Of a stretch of DNA of 64,000 bases, positions 45,989 to 56,084 are shown one piece after another. Position numbers and translations under genes: made by a program. The stretch spans positions 165,664-229,663 of the forward strand of contig CAVOWQ010000055.1 of assembly GCA_963700195.1 (NCBI GenBank). Reading direction: 5' to 3'. This DNA comes from AP-15 sp963700195. GTDB taxonomy: Bacteria; Pseudomonadota; Alphaproteobacteria; ATCC43930; CGMCC-115725. The notes under the pieces are model-generated. The model was not told the DNA's origin, made no database searches, and worked only from the letters and a program-made list of their open reading frames with translations. Positions within the stretch are counted from its first letter, which is position 1, and every line of letters starts with the position of its first letter.

Positions 45989-48900
45989 CTACGACTGGAT
46001 CAGCCGCTGCCACCAGCCGCGACGCGGGTTTGCCGGCTTTTCGGTCACGGTTTCTACTGGGTGCGCCAGCTCCGGCTTATGCTGTGGCTCCGGTTCGTTC
46101 GATGCCGATTCGAGTTCCCGTTCCATCTCGCCGGCGTAGGGGACCCCCTGCTCGGCCTCGGCGTTGGGCAGCGATCCTGGCCGGCTCTCCCGCTCTCCGT
46201 CTGGCGCTTCCTTCGACGGCTGGGGATACGCCGCCTCGTACCCGGCGCTGTCAGTGGGTCCGGCCGCACTCGGTTCACTTTGGTCTGCGGCAGTAATATT
46301 TTCGGTGCTCGCCTGACCATCGCCGGCAAGAGCCGGCAGGCTCGCCGTTTCGATGGCCACAGCGCCGATCTCGCCGGGCCAGCTCGCGCGCGCATCCACC
46401 AGCGTCTCCTCGCTTTCTTGGACTTCGGGAGTCGGCAAAATCTCGACTGTATCGACCGCCGGGCGCGCTTCTTCGAAACCTGGTTCCATGCCGCTTTCCC
46501 GCCTTACGCGTCGTCTGCCGCCTCGCCGGCCGCGCCGCCGGCGCCGACGCTCGGCATCGCTCTCCTCCTCGCCGTCAATTTCCTCGCTTTCGCTTCGACT
46601 GTTCTCGCCGGCGAGATCGGCCTCGTCCGCTGCTGTTTCGTCACCACTCTGTGGCGTAGGCGCCGCCGACGGCGCGGCGGGTTCTTCTTCATGACGGCGG
46701 CGCCGCCGCCTACGACGCCGGCTGCGGCTGTGCGCCTCGCCGCTCTCCTGCTCCGCGTCAGAAGCTTCCGCAGCCTCTTCCGCGGCCTCGTCAATTTCCT
46801 CCTCCTCTTCTTCTTCGTCGGAGGCCGAGGCTTGGGTTAGAGGTGCAGCCGGCAAAGCAGCAGGCTCGGCCGCCGCATAGGCGCGCAGCCGCTCCAGTCT
46901 AAAGGCCGGCGGAATCAGCGCATCGTCTTGCGCCACCAAAACTCGAATAGCGTAACGCGCCTCCAGCTGAACCAGCGAGTTCGCGTTTCTGGTTCAGGAT
47001 GTAGAGCGCGACCGTGGTTGGAACATAAACGCAGATCTCGGCGGAGCGCCGCCGCATGCCTTCCTCCTCGATCGACCGCAGCACGTAGAGTGCCGTCGAC
47101 TCCGTCGAACGAATGAAGCCCGTGCCGCCGCAATGGGGACAAGGCTGCGTGGAGGTCTCGACGAGCGACGGGCGCAGCCGCTGGCGCGACATCTCCAACA
47201 GGCCAAACGCGCTGATCCGGCCGACCTGGATGCGCGCGCGGTCGTTCTTCAACGCCTCCTTCAGCCGCCGCTCGACTGCCGACTGATTGCGGTGCTCTTC
47301 CATGTCGATGAAATCGATCACGATCAAGCCTGCCAAGTCGCGCAATCTGAGCTGTCGGGCGATCTCCTCGGCGGCTTCCAGGTTGGTTCGGACCGCTGTC
47401 TCCTCGATGTTGCGTTCGCGCGTCGAGCGGCCGGAGTTGACGTCGATCGCGACCAATGCCTCGGTCTGATTGATCACGATATAGCCGCCGGAGCGCAGCT
47501 GCACGATCGGCGAATGAATTAGGTCGATCTGGCTCTCGACTTGGAAGCGGTGAAACAAGCCGATCTGAGGATCGCGGTAAGGCTGGACCCGCTTGGCATG
47601 GCTCGGCATAAGCATCTTCATGAAGGCCTTGGCCGTGCGATAGCCTTCTTCCCCTTCGACCAAGACCTCGTCGATGTCTCGCGTATAGAGGTCGCGGATC
47701 GACCGTTTGATCAGGTTCCCCTCTTCATAAATCAAGGCGGGAGCGGTTGAGCGTAATGTCAAATCGCGGATCTCGTTCCACAAGCGCAGCAGGTATTCGT
47801 AATCCCGTTTGATCTCCGCTTTCGAGCGTTCGGCGCCGGCGGTGCGGACAATAACCCCCATGCCTTCGGGGATATCCAGCTCCTCGAGGATGTCCTTCAG
47901 ACGGCGGCGGTCGGCGATGCTGGTGATCTTGCGCGATACTCCGCCACCGCGCGCCGTATTCGGCATCAGCACGCAATAGCGCCCGGCAAGTGAAAGGTAG
48001 GTCGTCAGGGCGGCGCCCTTGGTGCCGCGCTCCTCCTTGGTGACCTGGACGAGCATGATCTGCCGCCGCTTGATCACCTCCTGGATCTTGTAATGCCGTA
48101 TCGTGCGCGAGCGCTGGTGCTCGGCTTCTTCGAGCTCATCCCCGCCGAGCGTCTCGACCGTCTCGACGGCCTCACCCTCGCTCTCGGCGAGAGCGGTGGT
48201 CGCGCTCTGCTCGGGTACGGCGAGCATGTCCGCCTGCGCCGCCTCAGTCGGAAATTCGAGAGCCGATACGACCACGTCGTCCGGCCCGGCCAAAGCCGCT
48301 GCGAGCTGGAGCGCGCTTGCGGCAGCCGGTTCCGGCGTCGCCGCGTCCGTTGCACCGACCTCGGGATCGCGCGGCACGTCAGCCGGCAAGGCCGACTCCG
48401 CCCAGCCAAACGACACCGCGGGCTGTGGTGTGATCGCGTCTTTCGCAGCTCCCTCTGGCTCCCGAAGCGCGAATTCCCATGGCACCTCAGCCGGGGTTTC
48501 ATCGGCCAGGCTCTCGTCGGCCAGGCTCTCGTCGGCCAGGCTCTCATCGGCCAGGCTCTCGTCCGGGCGAGGCGTCTTGGAAAGCATCTCTGCCGCGCGC
48601 TCGCCACTGCCGCTGGCGCCCGCGGCCCGATGCGGCGACGGGTCCGCAGGTTCGAGCGCTGGCGAACCAGAAGTGTCTAGTCCTTCGTCCTCGCTGGCGT
48701 CTGGTGTGGCCGGGACAGGAACCGGCTCGGGCAACGCCGCTGCTAGTGAAACTCCCTCTTCGCTCGCGGCTTCGGGTTCGGCTTCCCGCGTCTCCTCTTC
48801 TTCCTCGTGTACCGGACCGAGGTCGTTCGGCTCTCGGTCGCCAACCGGAATCTTGTAGTAATCGGGATGAATTTCGCTAAAGGCTAGGAAACCATGCCGA

Positions 48901-49091
48901 TGGTTGCCGTAATCGACAAATGCCGCCTGCAGCGAGGGTTCAACGCGGGTAACTTTGGCGAGGTAGATATTACCCTTTACCTGCTTCTTAGTTGATGATT
49001 CGAAATCGAACTCTTCAAGTCGATTGCCGTTGAGCACCACCACCCGGGTCTCTTCCGGGTGGGTGGCATCGATGAGCATACGTTTTGCCAT
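45989..49091 (-). CDS. rne: Ribonuclease E (one frameshift)
   Basis: Essential endoribonuclease and degradosome scaffold. It starts MAKRMLIDATHPEETRVVVL. The S1 domain (GNIYLAKVTRVEPSLQAAFV) is interrupted by about 200 acidic, low-complexity residues including a DESLA tandem repeat, a trait of alphaproteobacterial RNase E. The catalytic region has AVERRLKEALKNDRARIQVG, LVAIDVNSGRSTRE (metal Asp), GLIVIDFIDM, and the Zn-link CPHCGGTG. A break near 46930 joins this to the C-terminal disordered scaffold with Arg-rich (SRSRRRRRRRRRHEEE; RRRRRRGRRGGRRRVRRESG) and acidic stretches, ending RRGWWQRLIQS. About 1030 residues. Confidence 0.95.
48499..48563. repeat. 15-bp tandem repeat in rne
   Basis: Four copies of a 15-bp unit (TCGGCCAGGCTCTCG, with G/A variation at one position) encode DESLADESLADESLADESLA in the disordered insertion of the RNase E S1 domain. 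Copy number may vary between strains without breaking frame. Confidence 0.85.
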
Positions 49092-49645
49092 TCTGGCATA
49101 ACTCCGGGGCGCGCTGCCGCGGCCGCGCGAAAATCGGCCCGCGGCGCGCTTCTGTCTGCAAGAAAGCCACTGGCGCCTGAAGCTATTCCACTAAGCGATG
49201 AGGAGAAATCGGCCATGGTCTTGTCAGGGGAGCCTTTTAGCGGCTTCGGGTTCCTACGGTCCGTATCGCCCGGCGCTGCGAGCCGGCGCGGCGGCAGCCG
49301 AGCAGCTGCCGATCCCGCGGGCTTGCGTCGCATTGCCCCACCGGGCGCGGCGCCCGGTCGGCGAACGGCGGTTTTTCGCGATCCTTACTGTATAGAGTAA
49401 AGCAGCCTGCCACAATCCTTTCGTCGGACGGCGTTTTGTCCGATGGCGTTTTGTCCGGTCGGCCTTTCGTCCGATCGGCGATCCTCTCGCGCGGCCGACG
49501 ATGCCCACCAGGTCGAACGCATTCGTTAAAACATGCTTGGAATGGTATCGCCAATAGCGCATATGAGAGCCCGGCCGCGCGGACTCGTGGAGTGACGGTG
49601 GTCTGGCGGCCCTTGGCATGGAGATGGTCCGCAGACCGCAGCAAC
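49092..49645. other. 554-bp gap between rne and mrcA
   Basis: No convincing gene. On the minus strand a TATACAG-like -10 near 49393 would give rne a leader of nearly 300 nt, in keeping with known rne autoregulation through its 5' UTR; this is tentative. A degenerate direct repeat, GGCGTTTTGTCCGATGGC then GTTTTGTCCGGTCGGC and TTTCGTCCGATCGGC, lies at 49428-49488. Many relatives carry an N-acetylmuramoyl-L-alanine amidase gene here; none is present. Confidence 0.4.
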
Positions 49646-52162
49646 ATGGTTAAGATCTTTCGGTTTCTCTTTGTCTGCGCAGTCATGCTGGCGATTGCAG
49701 GCTGTGGCTTCGTCGGGATCACACTGTGGTATTTCGGTCGTGACCTGCCGGATTACCAGCAGCTTGCGCATTATCAGCCGCCGATCATGACCCGAGTGCA
49801 GGCGGGCGATGGGCGGCTACTCGCCGAATACGCAACCGAGCGGCGGATCTTCGTGCCGATACAGGCGATCCCGAAACCGGTCATCAACGCCTTTCTGTCT
49901 GCCGAGGACAAAAATTTCTATAACCATCACGGGGTCGACCCCGTCTCGATTCTGCGCGCGGCGATCACCGATGTGAGCCGGTTTCGCGCCAATCGCAGGC
50001 CGGTCGGCGCCTCGACGATCACCCAGCAAGTCGCCAAAAACATGCTGCTGTCGAACGAGGTTTCGATCGAACGCAAGATCAAGGAGATTCTGCTGGCCAC
50101 CCGCATCGAGGCCGCGTTGCCGAAGGAGCGCATCCTCGAGCTCTACCTGAACGAAATCTATCTCGGCTCCGGTGCTTACGGGGTTGCCGCAGCAGCACTC
50201 ACCTATTTCGACAAATCTCTCGACGAGCTGACCCTCGGCGAGGCCGCTTTCCTCGCCGGGCTTCCGAAGGCGCCGAATCGATACAGCCCGGCGCGCTTCC
50301 CGCAGACGGCAAAAGCGCGCCGCGATTGGGTTCTGGATAGAATGGTCGAAGACGGAGCGGCCACCCAGACGGAGGCGGCGCAGGCCCAGGCACAGCCGCT
50401 CGAGCTTCGCCATCGCCAGGAGGCCGAAGAGGAGAAAGCCCCTTATTTCGCCGAAGAGGTCCGGCGCGACCTGCTGGCCCGCTATGGCGAAAAGGTCCTC
50501 TACGGGGCTGGGCTGTCGGTGCGCACCAGCCTCGACGCGCGACTGCAGGCGGCTTCGGACAAGGCGTTGCGCGCCGGGTTGATCGCCTACGAGCACAGCC
50601 ATGGCGGGTGGCGCGGCGCGATTGCCCGCATCGACCCGAAGGGGGACTGGGCGGCGCATCTCGCCGCCGTGCCGGTGCCCGGCGTCGCGACCGATGTCGG
50701 ATGGCGCCTCGCGATGGTGGTCCGCAGCGAGCCGGACGGCGCGGCTATCGGCTTTGCCAACGGCGCCAGCGGGCGCATCCCGTTCTCCGAAATGCGCTGG
50801 GCGCGGCCGCGCTACAACAATGGCACCTTTGGCCCTTATCCGCGCGGCGCGGCCGATGTCGTCAAGCCGGGCGATGTCGTGATGGTCGACCCGATCAACG
50901 CGGCGAAAGCCGAGGCGAACAGTGGCCAAGGCTGCCGGCCTCTACACCTTGTGCCAGGTGCCGGAGGTCTCGGGCGCCCTTGTCGCCATGGACCCGCACA
51001 CCGGGCGCGTCCTCGCGATCAGCGGCGGGTTCAGCTTTGCGACGAGCCAGTTCGACCGGGCCACGCAGGCAAAGCGGCAAACCGGGTCAACGATCAAACC
51101 GTTCATCTTTTTGACCGCGCTCGACCACGGATTTACCCCGTCGACGCTGATCGACGATTCGCCGATATCGCTCCCGCAAGGCCCGGGACTGCCGATGTGG
51201 ACACCGCGGAATTATACGAAGGAAGGCCAGGAGGTGAGGTATCGCGGGCCAACGCCGCTGCGCATCGCTATCGAAAAGTCGATCGATACGATGACGGTCA
51301 GGGCGGCCACGATCGTCGGGATCGAGCCCGATCGCCGACACCGTCGAGAGCTTCGGCATCATGGATCACATGCCGCGCGAGTACTCGATGGTGCTCGGCG
51401 CCGGCGAGACGACCCCTCTGCGGATGACGGCTGCCTATGCGATGCTGGTCAACGGCGGCAAGCGCATCACGCCGACCTTTATCGACCGCGTGCAAGACCG
51501 CAACGGCGCGACGATTTTCCGCGCCGATCGAGCGGCCGTGCGACGGCTGCGACAATGTCGATTGGCAGCAGCAGCCGGTGCCGGTCATCCCGGATGCACG
51601 CGAGCAGATCGCCGATCCCGGTTCGGCCTATCAGATCGTCACGATGCTGGAGGGCGTGGTCGAGCGCGGGACTGGCACCGTGGTCAAGGCGGTCGGCAAA
51701 CCGATCGCCGGCAAGACCGGCACGACGAACGACTGGCGCGACGCTTGGTTCGTCGGGTTCACACCCGACCTGGTGGCGGGCGTCTATGTCGGCTTCGACG
51801 ATCCGGACAGCCTCGGCAACGACGAAACCGGCGGGCATGTCGCAGCCCCGATATTCCGCGACTTCATGATCGCCGCTTTGAAGGATGCTCCGGCAACGGC
51901 GTTCCGGACGCCGCCCGGGATGCGGATCTACCGGGTCAGCGCGGCGACGGGTTTGCCGGTCGGCGCCGGCGAACCGGCCATCTACGAGGCTTACAAACCC
52001 GGCACCGAGCCCGGTCACAACCGAAACTTCGGTCTGCAGCACGTACCTGACGAGGACGAAACCCCGATCGCCTCGACCGGCGGGATGGAGGCCGACGAAT
52101 CAACGCCACCGCCGGCGCCGATGCGCGGTGCTCCGGCCAGCGGCACGGGCGGCCTATATTAA
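49646..52162 (+). CDS. mrcA: Penicillin-binding protein 1A (three frameshifts)
   Basis: Bifunctional peptidoglycan glycosyltransferase/transpeptidase, about 838 residues. An N-terminal membrane anchor (FRFLFVCAVMLAIAGCGFVG) leads into the GT51 domain with AFLSAEDKNFYNHHGVD, GASTITQQVAKNMLL and LNEIYLGSGAYGVAAAA. The transpeptidase domain has the catalytic Ser in KRQTGSTIKPFIFL, the SxN motif in ESFGIMDH-proximal sequence (RIAIEKSIDTMT), and the KTG box GKPIAGKTGTTNDWRDAWFV. Breaks lie near 50925, 51330 and 51545. The ATG at 49646 gives the expected short cytosolic tail. It is upstream of prfB by 31 bp. Confidence 0.94.
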
Positions 52163-52193
52163 AAACGTCGACGCCAACAACTCGGAGTAAGCC

Positions 52194-53321
52194 ATGCGCG
52201 CCGAAATTCAGGCGGCCGCCGACGACATCGACAAGTCGTTGGCGCTGCTGAGGAGGCATCTTTGACTGGGAGACAGCAAATCGCCGTCTCGCCGAGCTGA
52301 ACGCCCAGGCCGAGGATCCGCGCCTCTGGGATGATCCCGCGGCGGCACAAAAGCTGCTGCGCGAGCGCACCAAGCTCGACCAGGCGATCGGCAGCTATCG
52401 GCGGATCGAGCGGGAGGTCGCCGACACCCTCGAGCTGATCGAGATGGGTGAGGCCGAGGGCGAGGCGACAGTCGTCGCCGATGCCGAAGCGGCGCTCGAA
52501 AAGCTGCGCGCCGAAGCGGCGCAGGCGCGAGCTCGAAAGCCTCCTCTCCGGCGAGGCCGACGCCAATGACTGCTATCTCGAAGTGCATGCCGGGGCCGGC
52601 GGCACCGAGGCGCAGGACTGGGCCGAGATGCTGCTGCGGATGTATGTGCGCTGGGCGGAGGCGCACGGCTACAAGACCGAATGGCTCGAAGAGAGCGGCG
52701 GCGAGGAAGCCGGGCTCAAATCGGCGACCGTCAGGATCAACGGCCCCGACGCCTATGGTTGGCTCAAGACCGAGAGCGGCGTGCACCGGCTGGTGCGCGA
52801 TCTCGCCTTTCGATTCGAACGCGCGCCGGCACACCAGTTTCGCGTCGGTCTGGGTCTACCCGGTCGTCGATGACAAGATCGAGGTCGAGATCAACGACAA
52901 GGATCTGCGCATCGACACCTACCGCTCGTCGGGCGCCGGCGGCCAGCACGTCAACAAGACCGACAGCGCGGTGCGCATCACCCACATGCCGAGCGGCATC
53001 GTCGTGCAGTGCCAGAGCGAGCGCTCGCAGCACCAGAACCGCGCGCACGCCTTCGCGATGCTGCGCGCCCGGCTCTATGAGGCCGAATTGCAGCGGCGCG
53101 AGGCGGCGACCGACGCGATGAACGCGACCAAGACCGACATCGGCTGGGGCCACCAGATCCGCTCCTACGTGCTGCAGCCCTACCAGATGGTCAAGGATCT
53201 GCGCACCGGCGTCGAAACCTCGAACACCGGCGCGGTGCTCGACGGCGACCTCGACCGCTTCCTCGCCGCCGCCCTCGCCTCCCGCATCGAAGGCGCCGAC
53301 GCGATCACCGCCAGTAGCTGA
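52194..53321 (+). CDS. prfB: Peptide chain release factor 2 (programmed frameshift plus indels)
   Basis: Terminates translation at UGA and UAA. Frame 1 encodes MRAEIQAAADDIDKSLALLR and stops at the TGA 52263-52265. A +1 shift there continues DWETANRRLAELNAQAEDPR. This is the classic RF2 autoregulatory recoding site. Two further breaks, near 52530 and in 52798-52845, are not programmed. The domains include LEVHAGAGGTEAQDWAEM, YGWLKTESGVHRLV and the catalytic GGQ in RSSGAGGQHVNKTDSAVRIT. It ends ASRIEGADAITASS. The second break region holds several small indels and reads LVRISPFDSNARRHTSFASV in the other copy at 62311. About 375 residues. Confidence 0.94.
52251..52266 (+). promoter_or_regulatory. 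prfB +1 programmed frameshift site
   Basis: AGGAGG (52251-52256), two bases, then CTT-TGA-C (52260-52266). This is the known RF2 signal: an internal Shine-Dalgarno-like stimulator close to a slippery CUU codon followed by UGA, which RF2 itself reads. High RF2 gives termination; low RF2 gives the +1 shift. Confidence 0.9.
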
Positions 53322-53365
53322 TCGAAGTTCCGCGAGGAATTCGGACGGTCCCGAGTACGCCGCGA

Positions 53366-53513
53366 TTTTCCCTGCCGACAGGGAAACAACGGGAAAATTT
53401 TCGTCCTTCCGGAAACAAACCGATCAGAATCAATAGCTTGCAAGCTGATTCGCACGGCATGGCAGGGAAGATCTTTTCCCTGCCGCGGGCCTTGGCAGGG
53501 AACCAGCAGGGAA
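53366..53513. repeat. GGCAGGGAA repeat cluster at the island's left edge
   Basis: Five copies of GCAGGGAA or its complement in under 150 bp: TTTTCCCTGCC at 53366, ACAGGGAAA near 53378 (degenerate), GGCAGGGAA at 53461, TTTTCCCTGCC at 53474, GGCAGGGAA at 53494, GCAGGGAA at 53506. The pair at 53461-53484 is an inverted repeat. It lies just after prfB and just before the accessory operon. It could be a transcription terminator, an integration site remnant or an intergenic repeat. Confidence 0.55.
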
Positions 53514-53607
53514 TAACGACGCAGGGACGACATCACCGACCACGGAGCATGTTTCTGATACGTTCTCATATAGGCCGCGCGGCCAGTTCAGGCAACTGAG
53601 CGCCCGG

Positions 53608-55700
53608 TTAGCAGAGATCGATTAGGAACTCTGAGCCTGGCTCCGCGCCGGTCACCAGGAGATGGTCGCGGGCGCGGGTGCAGGCGACGTAAAGCAGGTG
53701 CCGCTCGGTATTGTAGACGTCTTCGAGATCGGCCTCGTCGGCGACAGTCTCGATGCGCTCCTGCAACGGGATGACCTCGTCGTCGCACGCCATGACGGCG
53801 ACGGCGCGAAATTCCAAACCCTTGGCCAGATGCATCGTGCCGATCGCGACCCTGCCCGGCATGACCTCGATCCTGTCGGTGAGTTCGATCGCCGGAACAC
53901 CGGCTTGTTTGACCGCGTTCCGCGCGCGGCGAAACTCGCGGTTCGAGCGAACGAAGACGCCGATCTCGTGCGGCTCGAACGCCTTCTCCAACCCGAGCGG
54001 CGATCCATTCGCCAACGGCCTCGGCCTCCTGCTCCGGATCGTCGAAGGTCTCGACTCGCCGGGGCCGGGCCGTTGAACACCGACACGGTGCCGCGGCGAT
54101 CCTCGGCATTCGCCGTCGACATCGGCCAGCGCTGGAGGCAACAGCCGATCGGCCTGAGCGCGGATCTGGTGTGAGGTGCGGTAGTTGATGCGCAGCGTAT
54201 AGGACCGGCCGCGCACATCGACGCCGAGAGACCGCCACGAAAACGGCTGTTGGAAGATCCGTTGTCCGAGATCGCCGGCGAAGAACAGGCCGTCCGCGCG
54301 GTTGGCGGCGAGCGAGGCGAGAAACCGCAATTCGGCGACCCCGACATCCTGCGCCTCGTCGACGACGACAAAATCGAACGGGGATTTGTTCGGCGGCCAT
54401 GTGCGCCGTGACGCGACCGAACAGATCGGGCCATGTGACGGCCTTGCGTTCGGCCAGACCGGCCCGCACGCGCTCGAAAATCGACCACAGGATCTCGCGC
54501 TGCTTGCCGCCGATGCGGGTCTTGCGGCCGAGCCGGGCGACATCGCGGTAGTCCTCCCAAGTCGCGAGTTGCCACGCGTCGACGACCTCGCGCCACTCGC
54601 CGATCAGGAACCGCGGCGAGAACCGGTGCCCCTGAACCTCCGCAGCGGCTTGGCGCAGCAGCGTCTCGATCAGCGCAGGCGGGGCGATGTTCGGCTGACC
54701 GAACGCCGCCGTGTAGAGGTCGTATCCGATCCCCGTCACCGGATGGACGGCGATCCGGTCGGCGATCTCCGGCTCGTTGCCGGTCAGGGTCCGCAGCCGG
54801 ATGCGCAGCGCGTTTGCCAGGGCCTTCGAGAAGGTCGTCAGCAGCACGCGTGCTTGCGGGTGTCGCCGGGCCAAGGCAACCGCCCGGTGCAATGCCACGA
54901 TCGTCTTGCCCGTGCCGGCGCTGCCGCTGATCCGGGCGGGTCCGTTGTAGTCACGGTCGACCAGCCGCCGCTGCGCCGGATGCAGGAAGACCGCCCATTT
55001 GTCCCACGGGTAATCGAGCGCCCGTTCCAGTTCCTCGATATTGGTCAGCACCCGGAATTGGCGTTGCGCGTCGGGATGGGCGAACGGATCGGCCTCGATC
55101 GGCGCCCGTTCGGGCATCGCCGGGGTGGTACCCGTCGCCAGGTTCAACAAGGCCTCGGCAGCTTCTTGCGGCAGCCGTTCGGCAATGTCGAAGAGCGTGT
55201 CCTCGTTGGCTCTCCGAACCTCGTCGAGCCATTCGGGCGGCACCCCGTAGCCGAGCAGCGTGTCGTCAGTGATCTCTGGCGAACAGCAGCGGCTTGGGAG
55301 CGGTTGCCGCGGCAGCGCTCGGCCGCGGCCGTTCCTCTTCGTCACCCGCGGGCTTGACTCGCGGGTCCACCCGCTCGGGGAGTTCGACGAGTTGGGCCGC
55401 ACCCGTCGTCGGGTGGCGTTCGATCCGGCGTCGCTCGGCCCACGCGTAGGCTGAGTCGTGGTGCCCGACATAACAGAGCAGCACGCTCGTGGACGTTCGA
55501 TGGACGATCAGACGAACGTCTTCATTGACGCGAACCGACCAGAAATTCGGGTCGCGGGGCCGTTCGAGCCGATGAAAGCGTAGACCCGGGCTCGACAGGT
55601 TCAGTTGAAGGTCGAAGGCGGTCGTCTTGACGGCTTTCTTCTCCGCCCCGTTCAGCCGGGCGAGACTCGCGGTAAAAGTGTCAGCGATGCGAAATTGCAT
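53608..55700 (-). CDS. RelE-like domain fused to UvrD/Rep-family helicase (frameshifted)
   Basis: About 697 residues. Residues 1-95 look like a RelE/ParE toxin fold: MQFRIADTFTASLARLNGAE, LRFHRLERPRDPNFWSVRVN, EDVRLIVHRTSTSVLLCYVG. A linker holding a palindromic repeat (ERVDPRVKPAGDEE) follows. After a shift near 55275 comes ITDDTLLGYGVPPEWLDEVR, then SF1 helicase motifs: Walker A ISGSAGTGKTIVALHRA, motif II FVVVDEAQDVGVAE, GDLGQRIFQQPFSWRSLGVD, RINYRTSHQIR, GTMHLAKGLEFRAVAVMACD and HLLYVACTRARDHLLVTG. Further breaks lie near 54390 and 54000-54110. It starts 9 bp after the small HTH gene. A toxin-like activity is inferred from fold only. Confidence 0.75.
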
Positions 55701-55709
55701 CCAATAGCT

Positions 55710-56084
55710 CTAGAATGGCACCTGACCTGGCTTCAGAGCTAACTTCTCTAAGCGAGACCGGATTGCAGACGGCTGCCGCTGGAAACGTACCGCAAGCTCG
55801 TCAAGCGGGGTCCCCTCGGAGTACATGGCCGCCAAACGGGTATCTTCATTTTGTGTCCATCGCTCGTAGGCTCGCGGGTGTTTGCGTTTGATGGCGGCCA
55901 TCCGCTCATCATACTCCGAGGGCGTCTCATCCAAACTCAAGGCCTCTTTCTGCCGCGTCGAAGATATCGCGATAGTTAATCTCGGAATTACCATCAACGA
56001 TTTGGCTGTAACTGTGGCCTTCAGCAATTAAGCGTAGCACCTTGACGCTTTTTTCACTGCAATCTGCGCGTCTTCATCGCTCAT
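55710..56084 (-). CDS. Small protein with Myb/SANT-like HTH (frameshifted)
   Basis: About 124 residues after repair. The ATG at 56084 overlaps the mod stop (ATGA), so translation is coupled. It begins MSDEDAQIAVKK. A shift in the A-run near 56053 gives KVLRLIAEGHSYSQIVDG and INYRDIFDAAERGLEF, a DUF433-like helical segment. A second shift near 55940 gives DETPSEYDERMAAIKRKHPR and RWTQNEDTRLAAMYSEGTPL, QRQPSAIRSRLEKLAL, a SANT/Myb-type helix-turn-helix. It could be a DNA-binding regulator or partner of the adjacent RelE-like domain. Function unknown. Confidence 0.6.

Noticed and set aside
48499..48563. CRISPR-like array
   Set aside because: The units are contiguous 15-bp tandem repeats within a coding frame, with no spacers and no cas genes in the window.
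52681..53144. Treating the second prfB segment as an exact assembly duplication
   Set aside because: The two copies differ at many third codon positions and have different indels, so they are distinct sequences. A chimeric join is still possible and is noted in the finding.
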